A stretch of DNA of 12,556 nt from DATMXS01 sp050260275 (GTDB taxonomy: Bacteria > Acidobacteriota > Terriglobia > Bryobacterales > Bryobacteraceae). The notes below the pieces were generated by a model that saw only the letters and a program-made list of their open reading frames with translations, did not search any database and was not told the origin of the DNA. The stretch's first letter is position 1. Every line of letters starts with the position of its first letter. Positions 1 to 6,053 of this stretch are shown in pieces. The position numbers and the translations under genes were made by a program. The DNA lies in contig JBLNBX010000186.1 of assembly GCA_050260275.1 (NCBI GenBank), positions 1 to 12,556 of the forward strand, read 5' to 3'.

Positions 1-189
1 CTAGTGCTCGTGCTTGCCTGGGTCTACTACTCTTCGCTGATCCTCTTCTTCGGGGCCGAGTTCACGCGCGTCCATGCCGCCTTCTACGGCCGCGCCATAA
101 TGCCAAAGCCCCACGCCAAAATTTTGACTTCCACGGAATCCGTGGAGCAGGGCCTCGAGCCGCGCGCGCCGCACCAGCTTGAGGAGTGA
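1..189 (+). CDS. YihY/BrkB-family inner-membrane protein, C-terminal fragment
   Basis: Only the last 62 codons are present; the frame is already open at base 1 and ends with TGA at 187-189. The fragment starts with a hydrophobic stretch followed by W-V-Y-Y-S-S and F-F-G-A-E-F-T-R-V. This is the signature of the last transmembrane helix of the YihY/virulence-factor BrkB family, many of which were once called ribonuclease BN. The remaining ~35 residues are polar and presumably cytoplasmic. Family members are polytopic membrane proteins of about 280-420 residues and poorly defined function; a nuclease role is not supported. The gene is convergent with the sigma factor gene, with 83 bp between the stops. 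Family assignment is confident because of the Y-Y-S-S/G-A-E-F motif; nothing can be said about the missing part. Confidence 0.8.
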   Translation, partial: LVLVLAWVYYSSLILFFGAEFTRVHAAFYGRAIMPKPHAKILTSTESVEQGLEPRAPHQLEE

Positions 190-202
190 TGCGCAGGTCT
201 GC

Positions 203-238
203 CCGGCCCGCATATCCGGCGCCGCGCTCCCGGGCCGG
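203..238. terminator. GC-rich stem-loop between convergent genes
   Basis: A perfect 8-bp inverted repeat (CCGGCCCG at 203-210, CGGGCCGG at 231-238) encloses a 20-base loop in the gap between the convergent yihY-like and sigma genes. There is no T-tract on either side, so it is not a classical Rho-independent terminator. Position alone suggests a shared 3'-end or transcript-stabilising structure. In sequence this rich in G+C a chance hairpin is possible. Confidence 0.3.
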
Positions 239-272
239 ATCTCTGCGCCCGCACTGGTCGCCGGCGCGCGGC

Positions 273-1049
273 TCAGAACGCGCCGCTTGAGCTGATGCCC
301 GCCGCTGCGAGCGAGACGGCCATCTTCTCGAGGGCCGACTTGTGGATCTGCGACACGCGGCTCTCGTTGACGCCCATCATCTGGCCTATCTCACGCATCG
401 TAAGGTCGCGCGTGTAGTAGAGGGTAACCACCTGCTGGTAGCGCGGCGGCAGCGCCTTCATGGCCTCCGAGAGCGCGTCGCGCAGTTGCTCCCGGGCGCA
501 CATCGCATCGGGTTGAGTCTCGGGGCTGGCGGGATAGTCCGGAGTGGGCAGGTCCTCCTGGTCCTGCCGGCGCGCCGAGATTGACACCAGCCCCATGTTC
601 TGCATCTCCGACGCTATCTGCCTCCAGCGTTCAAGGCGCACTCCTAGCTTGGCGGCGATCTCCGCTTCCGTGGGGTTGCGGTGCAGCTCCAGCGACAACT
701 CGCGGATGGCCGCTTCCACCTGCTTGTGACGCCTGCGCATGTCGCGCGAAGCCCAGTCCAGTTGCCTCAGGCTGTCCAGTATGGCACCCTTTATGCGGTG
801 TTTCGCGTAACTCGAGAACGCGACTTTCTTCTCCGGGCGATACTTCGCCACGGCATCCATAAGGCCCAGGACGCCGGCGTGGATAAGGTCGTCGAGATCG
901 ACGTGCACAGGTAGTGTCTCGTGCACGCGGATCGCGATGGCCTTCACCAGGGGGAGGTTCTCCAGAACGGCGCGCTCGCGCTGAGTTCTCTCGATCACAG
1001 CGGCGTCCGGCTGCGCGTGCCGCGTTGCAGCCTGGGTTGTCTCAATCAT
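273..1049 (-). CDS. fliA: FliA/WhiG-type alternative RNA polymerase sigma factor
   Basis: A 258-residue group 3 sigma-70 family protein. Region 2 (about residues 30-105) contains D-L-I-H-A-G-V-L-G-L-M-D-A and the promoter-melting segment F-S-S-Y-A-K-H-R-I-K-G-A-I-L-D-S-L-R, followed by D-W-A-S-R-D. Region 3 follows, and region 4 (about 195-245) has a helix-turn-helix ending in G-V-N-E-S-R-V-S-Q-I-H, the flagellar/sporulation sigma signature. Length matches FliA and WhiG proteins (about 240-265). The ATG at 1047-1049 is supported by GAGGA ending 3 bases upstream. No flagellar or chemotaxis gene or anti-sigma factor FlgM is visible in the window, so the regulon cannot be read from context. The symbol fliA is by homology; WhiG-like non-motility roles are possible. 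The upstream region contains an AT-rich dyad-flanked promoter candidate. Confidence 0.9.
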   Translation of the reverse strand: MIETTQAATRHAQPDAAVIERTQRERAVLENLPLVKAIAIRVHETLPVHVDLDDLIHAGVLGLMDAVAKYRPEKKVAFSSYAKHRIKGAILDSLRQLDWASRDMRRRHKQVEAAIRELSLELHRNPTEAEIAAKLGVRLERWRQIASEMQNMGLVSISARRQDQEDLPTPDYPASPETQPDAMCAREQLRDALSEAMKALPPRYQQVVTLYYTRDLTMREIGQMMGVNESRVSQIHKSALEKMAVSLAAAGISSSGAF

Positions 1050-1116
1050 GTTTCCTCACTCGGGTCGCTGTTATGCAAGCGTCCCTCCAGCGAGGGTCGG
1101 GGGGTTAGCGGGAAGC

Positions 1117-1148
1117 TACTTAGTATATAGAAACAAAGGCACTAAGTA
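1117..1148 (-). promoter_or_regulatory. AT-rich promoter region of sigma gene with 8-bp dyad
   Basis: On the minus strand a -10-like TATACT lies at 1127-1122, about 75 bases before the sigma ATG, in a strikingly AT-rich island within otherwise GC-rich DNA. No good -35 box is found at 16-18 bp. The perfect inverted repeat TACTTAGT (1117-1124) / ACTAAGTA (1141-1148), with a 16-base spacer, places one arm on the -10 box and the other near the -35 position. That geometry suits a dimeric operator. No sigma-28 type promoter (TAAA-N-GCCGATAA) is seen, so autoregulation by FliA is not supported. Confidence 0.4.
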
Positions 1149-1182
1149 CGTAACTTAATTACCTTAGGGGAGCTTGGGCGAA

Positions 1183-1207
1183 TTCCAGCCGATGGTTCAG
1201 GCTGGAA
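1183..1207 (-). terminator. Stem-loop downstream of small membrane protein gene
   Basis: Perfect 8-bp stem TTCCAGCC (1183-1190) / GGCTGGAA (1200-1207) with a 9-base loop, located 30 bases after the stop of the 54-aa gene on the minus strand and upstream of the sigma gene. No run of T follows it, so an intrinsic terminator is only a possibility. It could equally be an mRNA 3'-end protecting hairpin. Confidence 0.3.
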
Positions 1208-1237
1208 CGGCGCGTTTCACATTGGAACACAGGTGGG

Positions 1238-1402
1238 CTATTGCTGTTTCCGTTGGGTATTCCAGGTCAGGACGGCCAAGCCGGCGAGTAGTATCAACAC
1301 CGCACCCCGGATACGGGAGTCATCGAGGGTGAGCGCGGCCAGAACTCCCAAGGCCGCATAGGCAAGCATGGCTTTCGCAAACCGGCTGAGGCGGGTGAAC
1401 AC
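1238..1402 (-). CDS. Small two-helix membrane protein, 54 aa, unknown function
   Basis: Read by hand on the minus strand: GTG start at 1402-1400, TAG stop at 1240-1238. The start is preceded by AGGA with a 7-base spacer, and an in-frame TAG lies four codons upstream (1414-1412), which bounds the ORF. The protein has a basic N-terminus (F-T-R-L-S-R-F-A-K), a hydrophobic helix at about residues 11-26, and a short polar turn D-D-S-R-I-R-G. A second hydrophobic helix follows at about 33-46, then a basic tail T-Q-R-K-Q-Q. The positive-inside rule suggests both ends are cytoplasmic. I do not know its function. The clean topology, the Shine-Dalgarno sequence and the absence of any competing gene in the gap argue that it is real. 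It could be cotranscribed with the sigma gene, 188 bp downstream. Confidence 0.6.
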   Translation of the reverse strand: MFTRLSRFAKAMLAYAALGVLAALTLDDSRIRGAVLILLAGLAVLTWNTQRKQQ

Positions 1403-1435
1403 CAGATCATCCTAGCTCAATCAGGCGACGCTAGT

Positions 1436-1568
1436 GACACCCTGCGATAGTTGCGCAGGGTGCCTCGGTGGTTTGCTCGCTCGCGGCCGGGTGTCAGACC
1501 GATTGTCGCGTTCGGCGGGGAGCCGTGGGTCTGCCGTGGCCGCCCGGTCCGATGCCGAGGCACCCGCA
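1436..1568. other. Nested inverted-repeat element (candidate leader RNA or MITE-like)
   Basis: The outer helix GGGTGCCTCGG (1458-1468) / CCGAGGCACCC (1555-1565) is 11 bp and perfect. Inside it lie GCGGCC (1483-1488)/GGCCGC (1538-1543), CAGACC (1495-1500)/GGTCTG (1528-1533) and an apical CGGC (1513-1516)/GCCG (1522-1525). An overlapping hairpin CACCCTGCG (1438-1446)/CGCAGGGTG (1454-1462) shares bases 1458-1462 with the outer helix, so the two are mutually exclusive. The element sits between divergent genes. It could be a 5' leader of the beta-propeller gene (+) or of the small membrane gene (-). Trinucleotide GCA flanks it on both sides (1455-1457, 1566-1568), which also fits terminal repeats plus a 3-bp target duplication. 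No protein-coding content is recognised. Confidence 0.4.
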
Positions 1569-1572
1569 CCGT

Positions 1573-1578
1573 TAGAAT
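1573..1578 (+). promoter_or_regulatory. Possible -10 box of beta-propeller gene
   Basis: TAGAAT at 1573-1578, thirteen bases before the ATG, matches the -10 boxes proposed for mnmG (TAGAAT) and wzt (TAGATT) in this window. No recognisable -35 hexamer is found at 16-18 bp, so it is weak. If used, the leader would be only a few bases long. Confidence 0.25.
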
Positions 1579-1590
1579 GATCACTTAGAG

Positions 1591-2694
1591 ATGACCAGAA
1601 GGCAGTTGCTCGCTTCGGCAATCGCGCTGGCAGGCTGCGGCCGCCGTAAGGGCAGCGGCTTTCCGGGATACGCGTTCGTGGCGAACGAACAGGGCAGGGC
1701 CATCGCCGCGGTGGACCTGACGGCTTTCGCCGTGGCGCGCCACATCAGGCTCGACGGGGCGCCCACCGAGGTTCTCGCGAGGTCTGGCAAACCGTTCGCG
1801 TACACCCTGACGCCCTCCTCGGGCGAGCTGTATGAGCTCGACGTCGCGGCGCTGAAGATCTCCCGAAAAGCGCGAGTCGCGCGGGCGGCTAAGACAATGC
1901 GGCTGGACCCTTCGGGCGACTACATCTGGGTGGCCTGCGCGAACCCGAAGCAGCTTGTGCGGGTTCCGCTGGATTCACTGCGCCCGAGCGGCGCGATTCC
2001 TTTGCCGTCCGAGCCGGCCGGTCTCGACATCTCGCGCAGCGGACGCGCGGCCGCGGTCACGTTTGGCGACGCGGGATCGATGGCCATCCTGGACCTTATC
2101 ACCGGGGTCCGGCGCATCGTGGCGCAGGGCGGGGCGCTGCATGGCGTGATGTTCCGGTCCGACGAGCGTGTGGTTCTCGCGGCTGATACGGTTTCACGCA
2201 GCATCGTCATTCTGGATGCCGGCACCGGGCGGACGGTCGTGAGGCTGCCGGTTGCCGTGCGGCCGGACAACCTCTGCATGAAGTCCGATGGCGGCCAGTT
2301 GTTCGTGACAGGCGAGGGCATGGACGCGTTGGTGTTCATTTACCCGTACAACACTGAGGTCGCTGAGACGATCCTGGCCGGCCGCTCTCCCGGCGTGATG
2401 GCCGAGAGCCCCGCGTCGAGTTTCCTGTTCGTCGCCAACCCGACCTCCGGCGAGGTGAGCGTCATCGACATAGAAACGCGCCGCGTCATCGCGGTCGCGC
2501 AGGTAGGACGCGAACCAGCCTGCATCGGCATCACCCCGGACCAGCAGTACGCGCTCGTGCTCAACCGGGCATCCGGTGATGTCGCGGTGATCCGAATCGC
2601 CTCCATCGCGGCTAAACGGAGCAAGTACGCTCCGCTGTTCACGATGATTCCGGTCGGCTCCGGCCCGGTGAGCGTGGCCATTCGCCGGGTGTGA
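1591..2694 (+). CDS. Exported YVTN-type beta-propeller lipoprotein
   Basis: A 367-residue protein. The N-terminus M-T-R-R-Q-L-L-A-S-A-I-A-L-A-G-C combines a twin-arginine with a lipobox (L-A-G-C), predicting a Tat-exported lipoprotein anchored at Cys16. The rest is a series of about seven or eight repeats of roughly 42 residues. Each carries a V/I-x-x-D-x-x-T strand, for example A-A-V-D-L-T, A-I-L-D-L-I-T-G, V-I-L-D-A-G-T-G and S-V-I-D-I-E-T, followed by a G-x-x-P turn and G-I-T-P-D/S-D-G type loops. This is the YVTN/YncE/cytochrome d1-like propeller architecture. Such proteins usually act as extracytoplasmic scaffolds or binding proteins; no heme CXXCH or enzymatic residues are seen. The gene appears monocistronic. 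The Shine-Dalgarno is weak (AGAG directly before the ATG). The stop lies one base from the 3' end of the opposing tRNA-Arg. Confidence 0.8.
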   Translation: MTRRQLLASAIALAGCGRRKGSGFPGYAFVANEQGRAIAAVDLTAFAVARHIRLDGAPTEVLARSGKPFAYTLTPSSGELYELDVAALKISRKARVARAAKTMRLDPSGDYIWVACANPKQLVRVPLDSLRPSGAIPLPSEPAGLDISRSGRAAAVTFGDAGSMAILDLITGVRRIVAQGGALHGVMFRSDERVVLAADTVSRSIVILDAGTGRTVVRLPVAVRPDNLCMKSDGGQLFVTGEGMDALVFIYPYNTEVAETILAGRSPGVMAESPASSFLFVANPTSGEVSVIDIETRRVIAVAQVGREPACIGITPDQQYALVLNRASGDVAVIRIASIAAKRSKYAPLFTMIPVGSGPVSVAIRRV

Positions 2695-2695
2695 G

Positions 2696-2773
2696 TGGTA
2701 GGGACGGGCAGATTCGAACTGCCGACCTGCCGCTTAGGAGGCGGCCGCTCTATCCTAACTGAGCTACGTCCCC
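2696..2773 (-). tRNA. tRNA-Arg (anticodon CCT)
   Basis: The minus strand folds as a complete cloverleaf. The acceptor GGGGACG pairs with CGTCCCT (G-T at the end pair), the D stem is GCTC/GAGC, the anticodon stem GCCGC/GCGGC, and the seven-base loop CTCCTAA gives anticodon CCT. The T stem is GGCAG/CTGCC with loop TTCGAAT and discriminator A. The CCA end is genomically encoded (2698-2696). It reads AGG codons. The body is 75 nt without CCA. It lies 29 bp downstream of purD on the same strand, so it may be partly cotranscribed, although a separate promoter candidate is present. Confidence 0.96.
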
Positions 2774-2783
2774 GGACAGCCTC

Positions 2784-2789
2784 ATTGTA
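2784..2789 (-). promoter_or_regulatory. Candidate -10 box for tRNA-Arg
   Basis: TACAAT on the minus strand (2789-2784) matches the -10 consensus at five of six positions and ends ten bases before the tRNA 5' end, in the short purD-tRNA gap. The sequence at -35 overlaps the purD stop region and is poor (GCGAGA at 17 bp). Read-through from purD is the alternative. Confidence 0.35.
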
Positions 2790-2802
2790 GCGCGTGCACC
2801 CG

Positions 2803-4080
2803 CTACTCTCGCCACCGCGCCAGGCCCTTGCGGCCTATATCGCGCCGGTAATAGGCTCCTTCGAATGAGATGCGGGCCACCGCGGCGTATGCGTTGGCTA
2901 TCGCGGATTCGAGCGTCTCGCCCGAGGCGGTGACACCGAGAACCCGTCCGCCCGCGGTCTCCACGCCGCCCGCGCCCTGACGCGTCCCTGCGTGAAACAC
3001 GGTGGCGCCGGTCTCCTCCGCTTCATCGAGGCCGTGAATCGGCGCGCCGGTCTTGTACTTGCCGGGGTATCCGGCGGACGACAAAACGACACACACCGAT
3101 GGTTCGTCCCGCCATTCGAGCCGTGCGTCGCCGAGGCTGCCGCGGGCCGCGGCGGCGAGCACCTCGCCGAAATCGCCGCTCATGCGATGCATGATGGCCT
3201 GCGTTTCGGGGTCTCCCAGACGCACGTTGAACTCGAGCACCTTGGGCCCCTGCGGCGTCATCATCAATCCGGCGTACAGAAAACCGGTGAACGGATTGCC
3301 CTCAAAGCGCATGCGGTCCAGCACAGGGTGCACGATCGTGTCGAGAACAACGCGCCGCTGCTCGTCCGTCAGTATTCGCGAGTCGCAGTAGGCACCCATG
3401 CCGCCGGTATTCGGGCCGGTGTCCCCGTCGCCCACTGCCTTGTGGTCCTGCGTGGGCTCGAGCACGGCGACGCCGCGGCCATCGGTGAGGACTATGAAAC
3501 TGACCTCCTCGCCGGTGAGATACTCCTCAATGACCAGGCGGCTGCCTGCCGTGCCGACGATCTCGCCTGCGAGAAGAGCGCGGGCGGTGCGGATGGCTTC
3601 GTCGCGTTCGTTGGCGATGATGACGCCCTTGCCGGCAGCGAGCCCGTCGGCCTTAAGCACGACGGGACAGCCCAACCGGTCGATGGCGCGTACGGCCTCA
3701 GCCTCGTTCTCGACGCGCGCAAAACCCGCCGTGGGCACATGGGCACGCTCCATGAACTCCTTCGCGAATATCTTGCTGCCCTCGAGTTGGGCCGCAGCCG
3801 CGGTGGGCCCCACTATGGCCAGGCCACGAGCACGGAACTCATCGACGACTCCGGCTACGAGCGGAGCCTCGGGGCCGGGAATCGTCACGTCGGCGCCCAT
3901 TGAGGCCGCGAGCGATGCGAGACTTTCCGGCCCGCCGGCGGGCGCTTCGACGCAGCGTCCAACGCGCGCAATGCCGGGATTTCCCGGCACGGCGGCCACT
4001 TCCCTGACTGATGCTGATCGGGACAGCCGCCAGGCGATGGCGTGCTCACGTCCACCCCCGCCTATAACCAAAACTCGCAT
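2803..4080 (-). CDS. purD: Phosphoribosylamine--glycine ligase (GAR synthetase)
   Basis: 425 residues, the usual length for PurD. It catalyses ATP-dependent joining of glycine to 5-phosphoribosylamine, the second step of de novo purine synthesis, in the cytosol. The N-terminus R-V-L-V-I-G-G-G-G-R-E-H-A-I-A-W is the PurD hallmark. The ATP-grasp core follows, with K-I-F-A-K-E-F-M, V-L-K-A-D-G-L-A-A-G-K-G-V, V-I-E-E-Y-L-T-G-E-E-V-S-F and the metal/phosphate-binding N-V-R-L-G-D-P-E-T-Q. The C-terminal lobe is complete. The ATG at 4080-4078 has GGAGG with a 7-base spacer. The gene diverges from mnmG across an 86-bp gap and precedes tRNA-Arg. No PurR/PurBox or purine riboswitch-like element is recognisable upstream. 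Confidence 0.97.
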   Translation of the reverse strand: MRVLVIGGGGREHAIAWRLSRSASVREVAAVPGNPGIARVGRCVEAPAGGPESLASLAASMGADVTIPGPEAPLVAGVVDEFRARGLAIVGPTAAAAQLEGSKIFAKEFMERAHVPTAGFARVENEAEAVRAIDRLGCPVVLKADGLAAGKGVIIANERDEAIRTARALLAGEIVGTAGSRLVIEEYLTGEEVSFIVLTDGRGVAVLEPTQDHKAVGDGDTGPNTGGMGAYCDSRILTDEQRRVVLDTIVHPVLDRMRFEGNPFTGFLYAGLMMTPQGPKVLEFNVRLGDPETQAIMHRMSGDFGEVLAAAARGSLGDARLEWRDEPSVCVVLSSAGYPGKYKTGAPIHGLDEAEETGATVFHAGTRQGAGGVETAGGRVLGVTASGETLESAIANAYAAVARISFEGAYYRRDIGRKGLARWRE

Positions 4081-4116
4081 GTTATCGCCTCCATCATTAA
4101 CGGCACTTATCGCGCG

Positions 4117-4146
4117 TTGCTGCCGCTGGGGTAAGACCTTTAGAAT
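4117..4146 (+). promoter_or_regulatory. Promoter of the mnmG operon
   Basis: TTGCTG (4117-4122), an 18-bp spacer, and TAGAAT (4141-4146) form a plausible sigma-70 promoter, predicting a start around 4153 and a leader of about 14 bases before the mnmG ATG. It lies in the 86-bp divergent gap shared with purD. Confidence 0.5.
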
Positions 4147-4166
4147 AAAGGAAAACTCCGGGGTCT

Positions 4167-6053
4167 ATGCAACCGAGTTTCCGCGAGACGAGATACGACA
4201 TAGTGGTGATCGGCGGCGGGCACGCCGGCTGCGAGGCGGCGCGCGCGTGCGCCCGCCTTGGCGCGAACACTGCTCTCGTCACCATGAACGCGGATCTGGT
4301 TGCACAGATGTCCTGCAACCCGGCTATCGGGGGTGTCGCAAAGGGCCATCTGGTGCGCGAGATCGACGCGCTGGGCGGCATCATGGGCCAGATCGCGGAC
4401 GAGGCCGGGATTCAGTTCCGGCTCCTGAACACGAGCCGGGGACCGGCGGTGTGGTCACCCCGTGCGCAGTGCGACCGGAAGGTCTACCGCACCCGGATGC
4501 GCCAGGAACTCGAGCGTGAGCCGAACCTGCGGCTGGTTCAGGCTGAAGCCGCCGAGTTGATATTGGAGGAGGGCGCGCCGAGGCGGGTTAGCGGTGTGCG
4601 CTTGCGCGACGGCAGGGAACTCCGTTGCGGCGCAGTCATCATGGCCAGCGGGACGTTCCTGAACGGGCTCGCGCATATCGGCGAGCACACCTATACGTGC
4701 GGCCGGAACGGCGAACCTGCTTCTGAGCTGCTTGGGCGCCAGTTGCGGCAATTGGGGCTCGAATGGAAGCGCCTAAAGACAGGCACTCCGGCGCGCCTGG
4801 ATGGACGGACCATCGACTGGTCGCAATTCGAGCGCCAGGCCGGCGATGCTGTGCCGACGCCGTTCTCGTTTCTCACCGAGAGCATCGACCGGCCGCAGAT
4901 CGATTGCTTTATCGGGTACACGAACGACCGCACGCGCAGCATCCTGATGGGCGCCATCGACCGCTCGCCGCTCTACAGCGGCCAGATCAAGGGTGTTGGG
5001 CCGCGCTACTGTCCTTCGATCGAGGACAAGATGGTGAAGTTCCCGGATAAGCCCCGCCACCAGATTTTCCTTGAGCCAGAAGGTTTCGACACGTACGAGG
5101 TGTACCTGAATGGCATGTCGACGAGCATGCCTATCGACGTGCAGCAGGCCGCGATTGCTTCGATACCCGGGCTCGAGCGGGCGGAGATGATCCGGCCTGG
5201 CTACGCCATCGAGTACGATGCCGTGGATCCGCGGGAACTGGACCACACGCTCGCCGTTCGCAGCATCGCTGGCTTGTATTTGGCTGGCCAGATCAACGGA
5301 ACCTCAGGATATGAGGAAGCCGCGTGCCAGGGGCTTATGGCCGGCATCAATGCCACCCGGCGGCTTGGGGGATTGGATGGTGTCATACTCGGACGCTCCG
5401 AGGCGTACACGGGCATTCTGATTGACGACCTCGTCACCAAGGGGGCGGACGAGCCTTACCGGATGTTCACGTCGCGGGCGGAGTTCCGTCTGCGCCTGCG
5501 CATCGACAACGCCGACGAACGGCTGACGCCTTTGGGGCGGCGGGTCGGCCTGGTCGACGACCGGCGCTGGCGGCTGTACGAAACAAAGCTGGCTCAGAAG
5601 GCGCGGCTCGAATCGGCATTGCGCGCGACTCGAGTTGATCCGGACGCGTTTCCGGCGCTGGGCTTGGCCCCGGAGGACCGGCCGCCGATGATCGAGTGGC
5701 TGCGCCGCCCGGAATCCAGGCTGGGCGCGTTGAATGGATGGGTCGAGTCGGTGCTCGGCTCGCAACCCGTGCACGGCTTGCTGGCGAGCCTCGAAACCGA
5801 GGTGAAGTACGCCGGATACCTCGCGCAGCAAGACCGGCACGTCGCGCATCTGGTCGCGGCGGAGCAACGCCGGATACCCGACGGCTTCGACTTTGCGGGC
5901 ATTCCGGGGCTCTCCCGTGAGGTTCGAGATAAACTCGAACGCGTTCGGCCGCGCACGCTCGGCCAGGCATCCCGCATCCCGGGTGTGACGCCTGCGGCGG
6001 TGGCCGTTCTTGATACTTACCTGGCTATCCGGGCGCGTGGGGTCGATGCCTGA
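4167..6053 (+). CDS. mnmG: tRNA uridine-5-carboxymethylaminomethyl modification enzyme MnmG (GidA)
   Basis: 628 residues, normal for the family. With its partner MnmE it uses FAD, 5,10-methylene-THF and glycine or ammonium to form the cmnm5 group on wobble uridine 34 of certain tRNAs. The N-terminal Rossmann motif I-V-V-I-G-G-G-H-A-G-C-E-A-A (residues 12-25) binds FAD. The two conserved cysteines are in S-C-N-P-A-I-G-G (Cys50) and R-Y-C-P-S-I-E-D-K (Cys282). G-P-A-V-x-x-x-R-A-Q-x-D-R, P-G-Y-A-I-E-Y-D, G-Q-I-N-G-T-S-G-Y-E-E-A-A and T-S-R-A-E-F-R-L are all present. The C-terminal helical MnmE-binding part ends with G-I-P-G-L-S-x-E and I-P-G-V-T-P-A-A. It is the first gene of a mnmG-rsmG-parA-parB run and overlaps rsmG by 8 bp, indicating cotranscription and translational coupling. 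mnmE is not in the window. Confidence 0.98.
   Translation: MQPSFRETRYDIVVIGGGHAGCEAARACARLGANTALVTMNADLVAQMSCNPAIGGVAKGHLVREIDALGGIMGQIADEAGIQFRLLNTSRGPAVWSPRAQCDRKVYRTRMRQELEREPNLRLVQAEAAELILEEGAPRRVSGVRLRDGRELRCGAVIMASGTFLNGLAHIGEHTYTCGRNGEPASELLGRQLRQLGLEWKRLKTGTPARLDGRTIDWSQFERQAGDAVPTPFSFLTESIDRPQIDCFIGYTNDRTRSILMGAIDRSPLYSGQIKGVGPRYCPSIEDKMVKFPDKPRHQIFLEPEGFDTYEVYLNGMSTSMPIDVQQAAIASIPGLERAEMIRPGYAIEYDAVDPRELDHTLAVRSIAGLYLAGQINGTSGYEEAACQGLMAGINATRRLGGLDGVILGRSEAYTGILIDDLVTKGADEPYRMFTSRAEFRLRLRIDNADERLTPLGRRVGLVDDRRWRLYETKLAQKARLESALRATRVDPDAFPALGLAPEDRPPMIEWLRRPESRLGALNGWVESVLGSQPVHGLLASLETEVKYAGYLAQQDRHVAHLVAAEQRRIPDGFDFAGIPGLSREVRDKLERVRPRTLGQASRIPGVTPAAVAVLDTYLAIRARGVDA

Noticed and set aside
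2992..3903. 303-codon plus-strand ORF opposite purD
   Set aside because: It is fully antisense to a complete, well-recognised purD. Its composition is that of a high-GC shadow frame with no family signature.
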